Positions 33,338 through 35,807 of a stretch of DNA of 35,807 bases are shown piece after piece. The notes beneath the pieces are model-generated. The model saw only the letters and a list, made by a program, of their open reading frames with translations. It did no database searches and was not told where the DNA came from. The stretch is from Enhydrobacter sp. (GTDB lineage: Bacteria > Pseudomonadota > Alphaproteobacteria > Reyranellales > Reyranellaceae). The position numbers and the translations under genes are program-made. The stretch is from positions 1 to 35,807 of the forward strand of contig JAHCJV010000059.1 of NCBI GenBank assembly GCA_026126105.1, given 5' to 3'. How positions within the stretch are numbered: position 1 is the stretch's first letter; the number at the start of each line of letters is the position of its first letter.

Positions 33338-35807
<2,470 letters not shown>

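Overview
The window looks like chromosomal DNA from a GC-rich alphaproteobacterium. The reasons are the gene order uvrA / ssb / gyrA / coaD, the SSB, GyrA and UvrA sequences, a cyclic-nucleotide-gated potassium channel of the Mesorhizobium MloK1 type, TRAP and sarcosine-dehydrogenase-like catabolic genes, and heavy use of GTG/TTG starts. I cannot name the genus from sequence alone. No rRNA, CRISPR array, phage or intact insertion sequence was seen.

Left end (1-3.4 kb) is a decayed zone. It holds a frame running off the left edge, the C-terminal stub of an IS256-family transposase, an AraC-family regulator whose tail runs into an IS5-family transposase fragment, two small unknown genes, and long stretches without a convincing gene. 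One of the small genes has a clear promoter and a palindromic operator.

3.4-12.4 kb is mainly metabolic. It has a small lipoprotein, an alpha/beta hydrolase, a dimethylglycine/sarcosine-dehydrogenase-like flavoprotein, an iron-dependent alcohol dehydrogenase, a lone GT61 glycosyltransferase, a glutamine-synthetase-like gamma-glutamyl ligase and a TRAP solute receptor. The oxidative genes fit breakdown of an N-methylated amine or polyamine, but the substrate cannot be read from the sequence. An imperfect inverted-repeat element sits between the two dehydrogenases.

12.4-26.1 kb is an envelope-glycan region. On the plus strand are a cyclic-nucleotide-gated K+ channel, a ManC/AlgA-type GDP-mannose enzyme and an amidinotransferase homologue whose catalytic Cys position reads Ser. 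On the minus strand is a tight ten-gene run: Wzm-type permease, Wzt-type ATPase, GT21-like glycosyltransferase, STAS protein, Wza-type export lipoprotein, a DevB/DevC/DevA-type efflux system, and two CesA/CslA-like GT2 glycosyltransferases. The likely combined job is to make and export a mannose-containing glycan or glycolipid through two ABC systems. This is the best candidate for an undescribed system.

26.1-35.8 kb is core genome. It has tRNA-Lys(UUU) with a strong promoter, coaD, gyrA, a HAD hydrolase, ssb and the first ~823 codons of uvrA. A divergent pair, a racemase-fold protein lacking both usual cysteines and an MFS transporter, lies between ssb and uvrA. The tRNA-Lys 3' end lies only 28 bp from the first gene of the export run, so the two may share transcription.
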